Source of the DNA: Novosphingobium sp. KA1
GTDB taxonomy: Bacteria > Pseudomonadota > Alphaproteobacteria > Sphingomonadales > Sphingomonadaceae
Assembly (NCBI RefSeq): GCF_017309955.1
Contig: NZ_CP021247.1
Span: forward strand, 434,001 to 498,000
DNA length: 64,000 bases
Reading direction: 5' to 3'
Positions 1-9,341 of the stretch are shown here, in pieces (within the stretch, counting starts at the first letter, position 1; each line of letters opens with the position of its first letter). The translations under genes were made by a program, and so were the position numbers. A model generated the notes under the pieces. That model was not told the origin of the DNA, did no database searches, and saw only the letters and a list, made by a program, of their open reading frames with translations.

Positions 1-388
1 AACCGAGCATTAATCGGTGAATGTCCAGACACTCGTAAACCAGCCGCTGCCCGCGACGGCGCACCCGCCATGCCAGCACCAGCATTTCCAGGTTGCGCGC
101 CACAAGAACCCGCGCGCCGTCGCAGGTTCGCTGAACGAGCCGGGGCGCGAGCAGGTTGCCGAGAACCCGGAGCGCCCGCTGCATGAGCCGGGCGTCGGCG
201 GTTTTTCCAAAGTCGACGATCTCGTCCGGACTGCCGCCGGGCGGCGCCGCGTCCCCCCGCCGGAAGCCACCGAGCCTGACCGCGAGGCCTTCCTCCCGGA
301 ACATCGCCACGCGTCGCCGGACGGCGGCATCGTTCACGTCGTGTCCGAGATAGGCGACCGTAGCCGGCGAATATTGCTCCAATCTCAT
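1..388 (-). CDS. Glycosyltransferase, N-terminal part (cut by window edge)
   Basis: This leftward open frame starts at ATG 388 and runs off the left edge, so only about 129 N-terminal residues are visible. The start reads MRLEQYSPATVAYLGHDVND and the frame continues through a basic, alanine-rich stretch to YECLDIHRLMLG at the edge. The aromatic-E-x-x-DIH stretch and the N-terminal layout resemble the donor half of GT4/GumK-like glycosyltransferases, so a sugar transferase of EPS repeat-unit assembly is inferred. It is divergent from the BY-kinase gene and shares its 165-bp upstream region. The catalytic C-terminal domain is outside the window, so the family call is tentative. Confidence 0.6.
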   Translation of the reverse strand, partial: MRLEQYSPATVAYLGHDVNDAAVRRRVAMFREEGLAVRLGGFRRGDAAPPGGSPDEIVDFGKTADARLMQRALRVLGNLLAPRLVQRTCDGARVLVARNLEMLVLAWRVRRRGQRLVYECLDIHRLMLG

Positions 389-553
389 GCGAATATCCCG
401 AAATCTACTCTCAATCCGATGAAAATCCTGTTCCCCGTCAAATCTCAGACAGGCATTGTACGGATGTCATCAGATCGAATTGAACTTCGGAATTATTTAA
501 TTCCCATCCCTCAAAGGCATCAATTCGAACTTCATCTGTTTTGGAGGAACATC
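389..553. promoter_or_regulatory. Divergent promoter region of the EPS locus
   Basis: This AT-rich 165-bp gap separates the leftward glycosyltransferase from the rightward PCP/BY-kinase gene. It contains a perfect 7-2-7 palindrome (GGAATTA-TT-TAATTCC, 489-504). Two similar direct repeats, GAATTGAACTTC near 476 and AATTCGAACTTC near 522, flank it. This is a plausible operator for divergent control. No exact promoter can be assigned by eye. Confidence 0.4.
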
Positions 554-2740
554 TTGAACAGTATTATTCACAATCTTCCATACGATGAATTGATGGAAAA
601 CAGACCCAGGAAGATACTTCCCGACCCCGCTTTTATTCGCGAGATCATCTTGCGTCATCGCTGGCTGTTTCTCGGCACGTTCCTGGCAGTCGTGCTGCTG
701 GCCGGCGGCGTGCTGTGGATCACCCCGAAAGTCTATTCGGCCACTGCGACCCTCCAGTTCGAACCGCGCGAAGGGCAACCAGTAAAGGTCAACGATCACG
801 GTGCCCTCGCCCCGGCGGACGACAACCTGATCGACACCGCCGTCATGATGATGCGCTCCCCGGCGCTGACGATTGCCGTCGTGCGCCGCCTTCACCTTGA
901 CCGGCGCAAGGGCTTCGGTCTTCCCGAAAAGCCGGGCGCGGCAGACGGACCGGTCGGTGGCGGCACCCAAGGCGCGGCGACCCTTGCCGAAGAGCGCGCC
1001 ATGCTGCGGGTGCTGGCCCTCACCAAGGTTCGCCGGATCGGCGTGACCTACCTGGTCGATGTCACGGCGCGCACGGGCAATCCGGAACTTTCCGCCGAAC
1101 TCGCCAACGGCATCGCCCAGACCTACATCGCGCTGAGCGCGCAGCACAGGCAGTCGCGCAGCCGCCAATCGGCCGAGGACGCGCAAGCCGGCGCGGAGAC
1201 CCTGCGCCGCCAGGCCGTGGCCGACGATGGCACCCTGCAGGACTACATGGTTCGCCACAACCTGATGAGCGCGGAAGGCGCCACGATGGCGGAACAGGAA
1301 GTGTCCGAACTCAACCGCCAGATCGCCGAAGCCCAGGCCGCGCTGGCCGAACAGCGCGGGCGGCTCGCCGCCGCCCAGTCACAACTCGCGCGCGGCGGCG
1401 GCGGAGCCGACATCGGCGCCGCGCTGGCATCGGACACCGTGCGCCAGCTTCGCCAGCAGGAAGCGCAGGCCAGCGCCCGCCTTGCCCAGCTTGACGCCCG
1501 TTACGGCAACCGCCACCCCGACGTGATCGAGGCGCGCAACGAGCTTGACGACATCCATGCCCAGTTGCAGGCGGAACTCTCGCGCATCGTCTCGGGCCTG
1601 CGCGCGGATGTGCAGATCGCCCAGTCCCGACTCGACTCGCTCCTGGCCAGCCGTGGCGGCGCCCGCGGTTCGCTGGCCCAGAACAGCGCGGCCCAGGTCG
1701 GCCGCCTCGAACTCGAACGCCGTGCCGAGGCCAGCCGCGCCATCTATAACGCCTTCCTCACCCGCGCCAAGGAAGCCGCCCAGGCCGGCTCGCTTGCCGA
1801 TGCCGAAGCCAGCATAGCTTCGGCCGCCCAGGTGCCCGGCGGCCCGATCTCGCCAAACCGCAAGCTTGGCGCCCTTGCCGGCCTGTTTGTCGCCCTGGCG
1901 GCGGGCCTCGCCGCCACCGGCATTGCCGAGTACGCCGAGAGCCGGGTGTCCACCCGCAGGGACATCGAGCAGGCGCTGGGTGCCAGCTACATCGGTGCCA
2001 TCCCTACCCTGCACTCGGCCGCGCGGGTCAAACGCGGCAGCATCGCGCCGCAGGACTATGTCGTGGCCCGCCCCTTCTCGATGTTCACCGAAAGCCTGCG
2101 CCACCTTGCCTCGGGCCTCGATCTGCTGGGAGCGGACGGCAAGCGTGTGGTGACGATCACGTCCCCGCTGCCCCGCGAAGGCAAGTCGACCACTGCCATG
2201 TGCCTGGCGCGCACGCTGGCGCTGTCGCATCGCACCGTCGTTCTGGTCGATGCCGACCTGCGCCATCACTCCACCTCGGACGCGCTGGTCCCCGGGCGTG
2301 AAGGCGAGGCCCTTCTGCGCGTGCTGGACGGCACCCTGCCAATCGACGAGGCGCTGACCCGCGATACGGCAAGCGGCCTTATGGTGCTGACCACGCGGGG
2401 CGAGATGGGGGGCGGCGAAGGCATCTCCCGCGAGAGCATGATGCGGCTGATCGAGGCGCTGAAGGCGCGGTTCGATATCGTGATCTTCGATTCCGCGCCG
2501 ATGCTCGGGCTGGCCGAGACCCGCATCGTCACCCGGCTTTCCGATACCACGCTGGTGGTCGCCCGGTGGCGCCGCACGCCGCTGCGCGCGGTGGAAACGA
2601 CGCTGGAGCTGCTGCGCCAGAGCGGCAGCACGATTGCCGGCATTGCCCTCAGCTTCCTCGATGCCCGCCAATATGCCAGCGCCGGCCTCGGCGACGCCTT
2701 TGGCTATCACAAGAAGTTCAAAGGCTATTATGTCGATTGA
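554..2740 (+). CDS. Polysaccharide co-polymerase with BY-kinase domain (Wzc/GelC-GelE type)
   Basis: The protein would control EPS chain length and export as an inner-membrane PCP with an attached cytoplasmic tyrosine autokinase. A first membrane segment (RWLFLGTFLAVVLLAGGVLW) is followed by a Wzz-type periplasmic domain. A long Ala/Gln-rich coiled coil with the GNRHPDV motif comes next, then a second membrane segment near residues 437-460. The kinase domain has Walker A SPLPREGKST (about residue 537), Walker A' VVLVDADLR and Walker B FDIVIFDSAP. The tail FGYHKKFKGYYVD supplies the expected tyrosine cluster. The start is probably TTG 554, preceded by GGAGG at 543-547; ATG 593 is the alternative. 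The open frame reaches back to 17, but that part is antisense to the glycosyltransferase. The protein is about 728 aa and heads a rightward group with the flippase. Confidence 0.92.
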   Translation: MNSIIHNLPYDELMENRPRKILPDPAFIREIILRHRWLFLGTFLAVVLLAGGVLWITPKVYSATATLQFEPREGQPVKVNDHGALAPADDNLIDTAVMMMRSPALTIAVVRRLHLDRRKGFGLPEKPGAADGPVGGGTQGAATLAEERAMLRVLALTKVRRIGVTYLVDVTARTGNPELSAELANGIAQTYIALSAQHRQSRSRQSAEDAQAGAETLRRQAVADDGTLQDYMVRHNLMSAEGATMAEQEVSELNRQIAEAQAALAEQRGRLAAAQSQLARGGGGADIGAALASDTVRQLRQQEAQASARLAQLDARYGNRHPDVIEARNELDDIHAQLQAELSRIVSGLRADVQIAQSRLDSLLASRGGARGSLAQNSAAQVGRLELERRAEASRAIYNAFLTRAKEAAQAGSLADAEASIASAAQVPGGPISPNRKLGALAGLFVALAAGLAATGIAEYAESRVSTRRDIEQALGASYIGAIPTLHSAARVKRGSIAPQDYVVARPFSMFTESLRHLASGLDLLGADGKRVVTITSPLPREGKSTTAMCLARTLALSHRTVVLVDADLRHHSTSDALVPGREGEALLRVLDGTLPIDEALTRDTASGLMVLTTRGEMGGGEGISRESMMRLIEALKARFDIVIFDSAPMLGLAETRIVTRLSDTTLVVARWRRTPLRAVETTLELLRQSGSTIAGIALSFLDARQYASAGLGDAFGYHKKFKGYYVD

Positions 2741-2821
2741 GCTTCGGGCGAACGCCGACCGGCCGGCTGTGGGTTGGCCGGTACAAGGCCGGCTCCGCAA
2801 CGCATCGGATGCCTCGGCGGC

Positions 2822-4324
2822 ATGACCCACCAACGCCCGGGCATCCTCTCGCCACTTGTCTGGTCCACGGTGTCGAGCATCGGCACCCAGGCCCTGGCCT
2901 TTGTCACGTTCGCGATCCTCGCCCGGCTGCTCGGTGCGGCAACCTTCGGGCTCGTCGCCATGGCCGCGCTGGTGATCGACCTGTTGCTGGTGATCAGCGG
3001 CGCCGGCATCAACGAAGCCGTGGTCCAGCGGCGCGCGCTCGACGAGAGCGACGCTGACACCGCATTCTGGGCCAATCTTGCCTGCGGCATGCTGTTCACC
3101 CTGCTGACGATCGCCATGGCCCCGCTCGTTTCGCTGCTTTTTGGCCAGCCCGGCCTGACCCCGGTGATCATGGCGCTCGCATCGATCTTCACGATCACGC
3201 CGCTGGGTGCGATCCACACCGCGCGGCTGACGCGGGACCTCCGGTTCCGCTCCGTGGCCATCCGCAACCTCGTGGCGGCACTGGCGGGAGCGGCGGTCGG
3301 GCTGCCCATGGCGCTGCTCGGCTTCGGGGTCTGGGCCCTCGTCGCCCAGCGCATCGCCTTTGCGGGCGCGCTGGTCCTGGCGGTATGGGCCTGCTACCCA
3401 TGGTGGCCTCGCATGCGGTTCCGGCGGCAGACTTGCGCCGAGATGATCCGCTTCGGCGGCTATCTCGGCCTGTCCCGCACACTGAACCAGCTCAACATCC
3501 GCTGCGCGGAACTGATCAGCGGCGCGCTGATAGGCCCGGTGGCGGTTGCCTTCATTCGTGCCGGTTCGCGCGTGATGGAAGTGCTGAACCAAGTCACCTA
3601 CACGCCGTTCCAGCAGGTCTCGATGCCGGTGCTCGCCCGTGCGGTCCACGGAGAGGCCGAGCACGGCGGGGTTGAGCATGGCAGGGTTGGGCACGGAGGG
3701 GCAGCACTGCGCGAAAGCTACCTTCAGCTCAGCCGCCTCTCCTCGTTCCTGATGTTCCCCGCTTTCCTCGGCTGCGTTACCATCGCCGATGAAATCGTCG
3801 CGCTGGTCTTTGGCCCCGGGTGGGAGCCGGTGGCCGACGCCATCCGCATTTTCGCCTGCGCGGTCGTTGCTTCGCAGATGAACAACCTTATCATTAGCGC
3901 CTTGGCCGCTACCGGCGAATCCCGCCAGGTCCTCTCGTGGACGACCTTGCAGATCGTCGCCGGCATCGCCGCTGCGGCCCTCGCCGCCCGCTGGGGCTGG
4001 CAGGCCATGCTGATGACCGGCGTGGCAAGAGGCTACCTGATCCTGCCTTACGGCTTCCATCTGCTGCGCAAGCACACCGGCATCACCCTGCACGAGGTCA
4101 TCTCCAGCCTGCGGCCTGCCTTGTCGAGTTCGTGCCTGATGGCTGCGATCGTCCTGCCCGGCGTGCAATACTGCGAAAGCCGGATGAGCGAACCGGCGAT
4201 CCTCGCGCTCTGGCTGCCGATTGCCGCAATGATCTACCTCGGCGCCTTCGCGGCGCAGGATCGCACGGTCTTTGTCCAGTTGCGCAGGTTGGCAAAGGCG
4301 CGAAAAGCGCGCTCGGCGGCGTAA
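2822..4324 (+). CDS. Wzx-type polysaccharide flippase (MOP superfamily)
   Basis: This roughly 500-residue polytopic inner-membrane protein is expected to flip the lipid-linked EPS repeat unit to the periplasm. From the N-terminus it shows the family-typical LVWSTVSSIGTQALAFVTFA helix, the GLVAMAALVIDLL segment and a succession of hydrophobic helices to the C-terminus. ATG 2822 (MTHQRPGIL) is preferred. An in-frame TTG at 2774 would add 16 residues that look non-coding. It lies 81 nt after the BY-kinase stop and is probably co-transcribed. One oddity is a soluble loop near residues 275-295 made of a degenerate His/Gly/Glu repeat (HGEAEHGGVEHGRVGHGG) encoded by tandem DNA copies at 3648-3705. 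A Wzx rather than a Wzy role follows from topology and from the separate Wzy candidate at 10,399. Confidence 0.85.
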   Translation: MTHQRPGILSPLVWSTVSSIGTQALAFVTFAILARLLGAATFGLVAMAALVIDLLLVISGAGINEAVVQRRALDESDADTAFWANLACGMLFTLLTIAMAPLVSLLFGQPGLTPVIMALASIFTITPLGAIHTARLTRDLRFRSVAIRNLVAALAGAAVGLPMALLGFGVWALVAQRIAFAGALVLAVWACYPWWPRMRFRRQTCAEMIRFGGYLGLSRTLNQLNIRCAELISGALIGPVAVAFIRAGSRVMEVLNQVTYTPFQQVSMPVLARAVHGEAEHGGVEHGRVGHGGAALRESYLQLSRLSSFLMFPAFLGCVTIADEIVALVFGPGWEPVADAIRIFACAVVASQMNNLIISALAATGESRQVLSWTTLQIVAGIAAAALAARWGWQAMLMTGVARGYLILPYGFHLLRKHTGITLHEVISSLRPALSSSCLMAAIVLPGVQYCESRMSEPAILALWLPIAAMIYLGAFAAQDRTVFVQLRRLAKARKARSAA

Positions 4325-4453
4325 GAGCGGTGGCCCGGCACCACCCAGCAAAATTCCGCTTGCCGTCCCCCGAGAGAGCCGCCACCACACTCACCAAAGT
4401 GCTGATCTGAAAAGATAAGCAACAGGCAACGGGTGGGAGCACACAGAGTGCGA

Positions 4454-6997
4454 ATGGGATCGGGGCTACCTTCCATACCGGCGCTGGCGCTGGGAATCTT
4501 GCTGACGATGCCCGCACCGGCCAGCGCCGGTCCGCAAAGCTCGGTCGAGGAGATGAGCGAAGAAGTCATGGTCAGCAGCGACGCCCATCCGCATGACTTC
4601 TCGGACGAGGCGCTGCGCAAGAAATCGGCTGACTATAGCCTACCCGGCTACCGCTCGCGCCCGCCCGAGTTCGACCACTGGGCCACGGCCCTGCTGGCAG
4701 GCCTCAAGACGCATCCTCTTCCCGTTGTCTCTGCCAGTCTTGCGAAAGAACACGGCATGGCCGCCCCCGCCATGCTCGATCTCGCGCGCGATTGGCTGAG
4801 AATGCAGGACTATGCCTGGCGATCGGGGTTTGGCTCGGACGAAGAAGCCGCCGCCGCGATGACCCGCCGGCTGCTGGACCACACCAAAGCCGCACAGGGC
4901 ACACAGCTGTCGATCGAGATCGCCGCCGATGCCATGTGGCAGATCGACCATTGCACAGCGCACTTCGAACAGCTCGAACACATCGGCGCCGATCCGCTCG
5001 AAGCCTTGCGCGCCATTGCCAGCGTCACCCAGTGCCCCGTGCACCAGGCCCGCCTCGCCGCAGCCGATCCCGCCCATGCGGCCGCCACCCTGAGCGAACT
5101 CCTGCTGTCGGACGAAATGCGCAAAGTCCACGCGCTGCCGATCGCGGAGTGGCTGGCATCTCCGTCCGCACTGGCCCGCGCGGCACCGTCGTCGCGCGAT
5201 GCTCTGCGCCTGCGCATGACCCGAACAGCCATCGCCCTGTCCTTCGATACCGGGCTCGTTTCAGAGGGCCTTGCACTGTTCGACGGCCTCTCCGCAGGCG
5301 AACGACAGGCCATCCTGCCCGCAGTGCAGCCGGCGTTCGAAGCCGAGATAGACGGTCTCCCGGTTGCCTTTCCCGCGCTAGCAGAGGGCGATCTGGCAAG
5401 TTCCATCGCCGCGGCCCTGTTCGACGCCGGGCGGAAGACGGAAGCCCGCGCTATCGTCATCGCCTCCCCGCAAACCGTCATCTGGCGTGCCATCGTTGCC
5501 TGTGGCTACCAGAGCAACACCCGCCCCGAAGACCGGACCTTTGCGCAGGCTTGCCTGAAACGCGAAGGACTGGGCGAGGACGACGTCAAAACCGCCCCGC
5601 ATGATGAGGTGGCCATCGACGGCATACTGCTGCTCCACGCGATCGACACTCCCGAGCGGGACCCTTACATCTACGCCGAAGCCGCTTTTTCCGGTTCGCA
5701 GCGCCCGAGCGCCGATGGCGCCACGGCCCGCCTGCGATGTTCGGTCTTTGCCGCTCCGCCGTTCCAGCAGATCTGCGCGCATGCACGCCGCTCCGTCACC
5801 TGGACCATCGAGCCTGACGACAAGCAGACCGAAGCCCGACGCGCCGCTGCGATAGCCAGGATCGATGGAATCGCCCTCGACGGCTGGCCCGCCCTGCGTA
5901 CCCGCATCGATGCCGGTCTGGCCAAGGCGCGTCTGGAATTTACCGAGGATCGCACGGATCCGGCGTGGCGAGATCGCCCAGCGCTGCGCGCCAGCCCGCC
6001 CGACTTTGCCGTCCATCCGCTGCCCCCGCAACTGCGCAGCGCTCCGGCGACCACGGGCAACGACCCCGCCGACAACGACAAGAGCGCCCAGTGGCCAAAA
6101 GACTGGGGCGAGCTGCCGCGCGGCTTCACGCCGGTCCGTTTCGAACGGAACGACAAGCGCGCCGTCGCCATCAGCCTGTCCGGGATGTTCGACCGCGCCG
6201 GTGAGATCAGCCCCGGCGGCTACTGGATCCACCTCAGCGACGATGGCGGCAAGACCTGGCAGGTGCCGCGCTATACCGGGCTCTCGTTCCACTTCCCCTA
6301 CGAGGTGATGCGCCGCTCAAAGCTGCCGATGCTCGGCGAACAGGACCTGAAGATCGAAGTGGTCCACGCCGAGATCGACACCCGGTCGATCACCTATCCG
6401 CCCGTCGGCTTGCAGACCTGGCCCACCGAACGGGACCTCTTCCTCGACATCCCCATCGCTCGTCTCACCGCCGACAGCGACAGTGACGGCGTCACCGATC
6501 TTGCGGCGCGCCACCTCCTGCTGGACCGTCCGGCGCCGATGGCGCCGTTCCTCGTCGGCAGCGACTGGGCGCATTGCGGCGGTGTCACCCCCTCGATCAC
6601 CGAACTGCGCCTTGCCATCCTTGCGCGGATCAACGGGGTCGAAGCCAGAGCGCTGATCGAACCCGTGGTCCGGGGCGGCTCAGTCCCGATGATCGGCGGC
6701 TGGTCGAGGATGGCTACCGGCGCCGCCTGGCCGCTGTTCCTCAAGGGCAGCGCAGCCGACTTTGCCTGCGCCCGCCCCACCACCATGCCGATCCTCATCT
6801 ACGGTCCGCAAGGGGAGGACCAGCTTCAGCGCCAGACCCCCGACTTCCGCCTACTGGAAATGCCGAACCTCGTCATGAACCGCGAACAGACACGGGGATA
6901 CGCGGAATGGAGCGCAGGCTGGGTTGGCGGCACCGTCCTGTTCTGGAGGGAGGGCGAGGGCTGGAAACTTCGCGACATCAGCAGCTGGATCACCTGA
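4454..6997 (+). CDS. Large secreted protein of unknown function in the EPS locus
   Basis: I do not recognise this 847-residue protein. The N-terminus is a clear signal peptide (MGSGLPSIPALALGILLTMPAPASA), so it is exported. The first 500 residues are helical and alanine-rich with scattered cysteines (QCPVH, ARLRCSVF, FQQICAHARR), suggesting a helical-repeat scaffold. The C-terminal 300 residues are richer in beta-prone W/G/D segments, including SDDGGKTWQVPRYTG, which resembles a sialidase/Asp-box blade, and a DSDSDG acidic loop that could bind calcium. The frame could start at GTG 4433, but ATG 4454 puts the signal sequence at the N-terminus. It follows the flippase by 129 nt in the same direction, so a periplasmic role in EPS export or processing is possible but unproven. 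Confidence 0.7.
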   Translation: MGSGLPSIPALALGILLTMPAPASAGPQSSVEEMSEEVMVSSDAHPHDFSDEALRKKSADYSLPGYRSRPPEFDHWATALLAGLKTHPLPVVSASLAKEHGMAAPAMLDLARDWLRMQDYAWRSGFGSDEEAAAAMTRRLLDHTKAAQGTQLSIEIAADAMWQIDHCTAHFEQLEHIGADPLEALRAIASVTQCPVHQARLAAADPAHAAATLSELLLSDEMRKVHALPIAEWLASPSALARAAPSSRDALRLRMTRTAIALSFDTGLVSEGLALFDGLSAGERQAILPAVQPAFEAEIDGLPVAFPALAEGDLASSIAAALFDAGRKTEARAIVIASPQTVIWRAIVACGYQSNTRPEDRTFAQACLKREGLGEDDVKTAPHDEVAIDGILLLHAIDTPERDPYIYAEAAFSGSQRPSADGATARLRCSVFAAPPFQQICAHARRSVTWTIEPDDKQTEARRAAAIARIDGIALDGWPALRTRIDAGLAKARLEFTEDRTDPAWRDRPALRASPPDFAVHPLPPQLRSAPATTGNDPADNDKSAQWPKDWGELPRGFTPVRFERNDKRAVAISLSGMFDRAGEISPGGYWIHLSDDGGKTWQVPRYTGLSFHFPYEVMRRSKLPMLGEQDLKIEVVHAEIDTRSITYPPVGLQTWPTERDLFLDIPIARLTADSDSDGVTDLAARHLLLDRPAPMAPFLVGSDWAHCGGVTPSITELRLAILARINGVEARALIEPVVRGGSVPMIGGWSRMATGAAWPLFLKGSAADFACARPTTMPILIYGPQGEDQLQRQTPDFRLLEMPNLVMNREQTRGYAEWSAGWVGGTVLFWREGEGWKLRDISSWIT

Positions 6998-7018
6998 TCC
7001 CGAGACGTCCGCCAGCGG

Positions 7019-8011
7019 TTATCCCAGCGCCAGCACTTTGGCCGCCCGCCTGATCCGCTGCAACGCGGATGCCGGGCGATGCGCCCAAAGATCGCCGATC
7101 GGCGATCCCTGCCCCGCCGTCGCGGCGAAGAAATCCGCGACATCGGCCAGCAGCACCTGCAACCGGCGTTCCACCGCAGCCCGCGAATAGGGTGCAAAGG
7201 CCTCTGCTCCCGGTACCGGCGGGGCATCCCCGGCAACCGCGCGCAGGATCGCCGCCACATCATAATCCGGCGAATGGACACGAATCTTACGGCAATTGAA
7301 CCCGGGATCGAGATAGTCGGCCAACGCATCGTTGACGCTGGAAAACACCACGCAGCCCTGCGCCATCGCTTCCAGCGGCGGCAGGCCGAACCCCTCGGTC
7401 GCGCCCACGGCAATCCAGTGTTCCACCGAATCGTAGAGGTAGACCTTGCTGCGCCGCAAGTAGGCACCAAGATCGTCGACCCAGCCATCCAGCACGGTCA
7501 ACCGGCAACGGCCCTGCAAGGCGGGCACCAGGTCGTCCATCAGGTAGCGGGATGATTTGCGCGCCTGCACCAGCACGTCGATATCGCGGTCCCCCCGGGG
7601 TTCCGGGCCGGGATGGGCAACGATGTTGGGCAGCAAGCCAAGGTAGGAATTGGGTGCATGGCGCCCCCAGTAGCCAAGCGTGTGGCGACTGACGCAAAGG
7701 ATCGGCACGCGCGGCGGCAGCTTCATCCCCCAGCCGCTGCTATGCGCGACATAGACGACGTCCCGGTCCTGCAACCGGTCGACCAGCTCGGCAACGTCGG
7801 GGCCCCAGTGCACGACAAAGATCGGTTCCTCGTCGGTGGGAATGCGCCCCGCCTCCCAGTCACCGAGATTGTCCTGCCCGGCGATCCGGGCGCGATAGTA
7901 GGCCTGGTGCACGCGCGTGACGGCCGTGCAGGCCCGCAGGAAACGCATCTGCGCAAGATTGCCGCCGACGTCGCTGCGCGCATCGGGAAAAAGGAATACG
8001 AGCGGTCGCAA
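7019..8011 (-). CDS. Glycosyltransferase, GT4-like
   Basis: A 330-residue GT-B-fold type transferase, probably adding one sugar of the EPS repeat unit at the inner membrane. The first half has a PDARSDVGGNLAQMRFLRAC start. The C-terminal half has the sugar-nucleotide-binding signature VGATEGFGLPPLEAMAQGCVV, matching the GT4 E-x7-E motif (E-G-F-G-L-P-x-x-E). The start is TTG 8011. The upstream gene's stop codon TAG followed by GAG forms an AGGAG ribosome site 7 nt before this TTG, and no better start is present. The two genes are 9 nt apart and surely form one leftward operon. Confidence 0.85.
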   Translation of the reverse strand: MRPLVFLFPDARSDVGGNLAQMRFLRACTAVTRVHQAYYRARIAGQDNLGDWEAGRIPTDEEPIFVVHWGPDVAELVDRLQDRDVVYVAHSSGWGMKLPPRVPILCVSRHTLGYWGRHAPNSYLGLLPNIVAHPGPEPRGDRDIDVLVQARKSSRYLMDDLVPALQGRCRLTVLDGWVDDLGAYLRRSKVYLYDSVEHWIAVGATEGFGLPPLEAMAQGCVVFSSVNDALADYLDPGFNCRKIRVHSPDYDVAAILRAVAGDAPPVPGAEAFAPYSRAAVERRLQVLLADVADFFAATAGQGSPIGDLWAHRPASALQRIRRAAKVLALG

Positions 8012-8020
8012 GCGGGGCTC

Positions 8021-9145
8021 CTAGGCTGGCCGGGATCGTGGCGGCGGGGTGGTGGAATGGGGCGGAGACGGCGATGCCGCCGGAATGGACAGATCTGTCG
8101 ACGGGTGCATCGGCGCGTGGAGCGCCGCCATGATCTGGCGGAGCGCCCCCTGCCCTTCCTCCCCGCGCAGCCAGGGACTGGACGCACGGCGGGAGAAATC
8201 CAATCCGATGCGCTTCGCGGCCGCTTCGCGCAGACTGGTCAGCGTCAGCCGGCGCGAAACCGGATTGCCGGCGGTGATATGCAAGGCCCGCCGCCATTGC
8301 CGCCCCTTGAGCGCAGCGATGACCTCGAGATGCGCGAGTGCACCGGCCAGATTGTCCCGCCGCGCGCCCAGCAAGGGGGCTGCCTCCCCGGCCGTCCCGG
8401 CATCGACAGCATCGAGCGCCACCAGCAGGCCTTCCAGATCCTGCGGCGACAGCCGGTGCGAGGTCGACGCCGCATGGCGCCGGTAATAATAGCCCGGCGC
8501 CGGGAGGAAGCGGTAGCGGGCACCGGCCAGCATCGCCCGCAGCACCAGATCGAAATCCTCCCCGATCCGCAGCCGTTCGTCATAACGGAGCCCGTGGCGG
8601 CGCATGAAGGCCATGTCGAACAAAGGCTTGAGATAGCCCGGTGACACGGCACGGCTGCCGAACATGCTGCCCGCCAGGAATTCGTCCAGTCCGATGCGCC
8701 GCTCCGCACGCCACGCCTTGCCATCCGCAAAAAGGCCCGCGCGCAGGCCTTTGTCATCGCTCTGGAACTCCACCATGTTGGCGGCGCAGATTTCATCGCC
8801 ATGGGCCCGCTGCGCGGCGAGCAGTCGTTCGACATGACGTGGATGGAGGATGTCGTCGCTATCGAGAATGGCCGCGAACCGGCCCCGGCAGGCGTCCAGA
8901 CTGAGATTGCGCACGGCGCTGAGCCCGTTGCACGGGCCGCCGATCAGCCGCACGCGATCGTCCTGGGCGGCGTGCCATCGCACGATGTCCGTGGTGCCAT
9001 CGGTCGAGCCATCGTCCACGACGAGCACTTCGATATCTGCCACGCTCTGCGCCCGCGCCGAAGCCAGCGCGGAACCGATGAACGGTGCCGTGTTGCGTGC
9101 AACGATCAGGATAGAAACTTCCGGCGGGTTCGTGGATCCGGACAA
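8021..9145 (-). CDS. Glycosyltransferase family 2
   Basis: This GT-A-fold transferase would act on the lipid-linked EPS intermediate at the cytoplasmic face. The N-terminus has the hallmark VSILIVARNTAPFIGSAL and LVVDDGSTDGT. The metal-binding DxD is in AAILDSDDILHPRH near residue 95, and the acceptor-side GEDFDLVLRAMLAG motif follows near residue 195. The last 60 residues are Pro/Ser-rich and probably disordered. The only in-frame start near the N-terminus is TTG 9145; a weak GGAG lies upstream. It is the first gene of a two-gene leftward operon with the GT4-like gene and is divergent from the GH16 gene. Confidence 0.9.
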   Translation of the reverse strand: MSGSTNPPEVSILIVARNTAPFIGSALASARAQSVADIEVLVVDDGSTDGTTDIVRWHAAQDDRVRLIGGPCNGLSAVRNLSLDACRGRFAAILDSDDILHPRHVERLLAAQRAHGDEICAANMVEFQSDDKGLRAGLFADGKAWRAERRIGLDEFLAGSMFGSRAVSPGYLKPLFDMAFMRRHGLRYDERLRIGEDFDLVLRAMLAGARYRFLPAPGYYYRRHAASTSHRLSPQDLEGLLVALDAVDAGTAGEAAPLLGARRDNLAGALAHLEVIAALKGRQWRRALHITAGNPVSRRLTLTSLREAAAKRIGLDFSRRASSPWLRGEEGQGALRQIMAALHAPMHPSTDLSIPAASPSPPHSTTPPPRSRPA

Positions 9146-9341
9146 GGGCCATCATGCTCCGAGAGGATAACCGGCCGCGCAGCGCCGGTCGGGATCGGGA
9201 GAAGGACCAGCCAACCCCGGCAACGACATCGCAAGGCTAACGCAGGCAGCAGGCCCGGCGAATGGATGAAGGCTCCATTGTGGATACGGTTAATCGGCCG
9301 CACTGCGGACATCCACGGCGCTTTCAGCCAGTCTTACCATC
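9146..9341. promoter_or_regulatory. Divergent intergenic region between GT2 and GH16 genes
   Basis: This 196-bp gap holds the start regions of two divergent genes. It is GC-rich and no clear inverted repeat or promoter box is visible. It is listed because transcription of both genes must begin here. Confidence 0.3.

Noticed and set aside
17..553. Upstream extension of the BY-kinase frame
   Set aside because: It is antisense to a glycosyltransferase N-terminus and a good GGAGG-TTG start exists at 554.
1379..4390. Very long leftward open frame (about 1,000 codons)
   Set aside because: It is the antisense shadow of the BY-kinase and flippase genes; the translation is Arg/Gly/His-rich with no domain.
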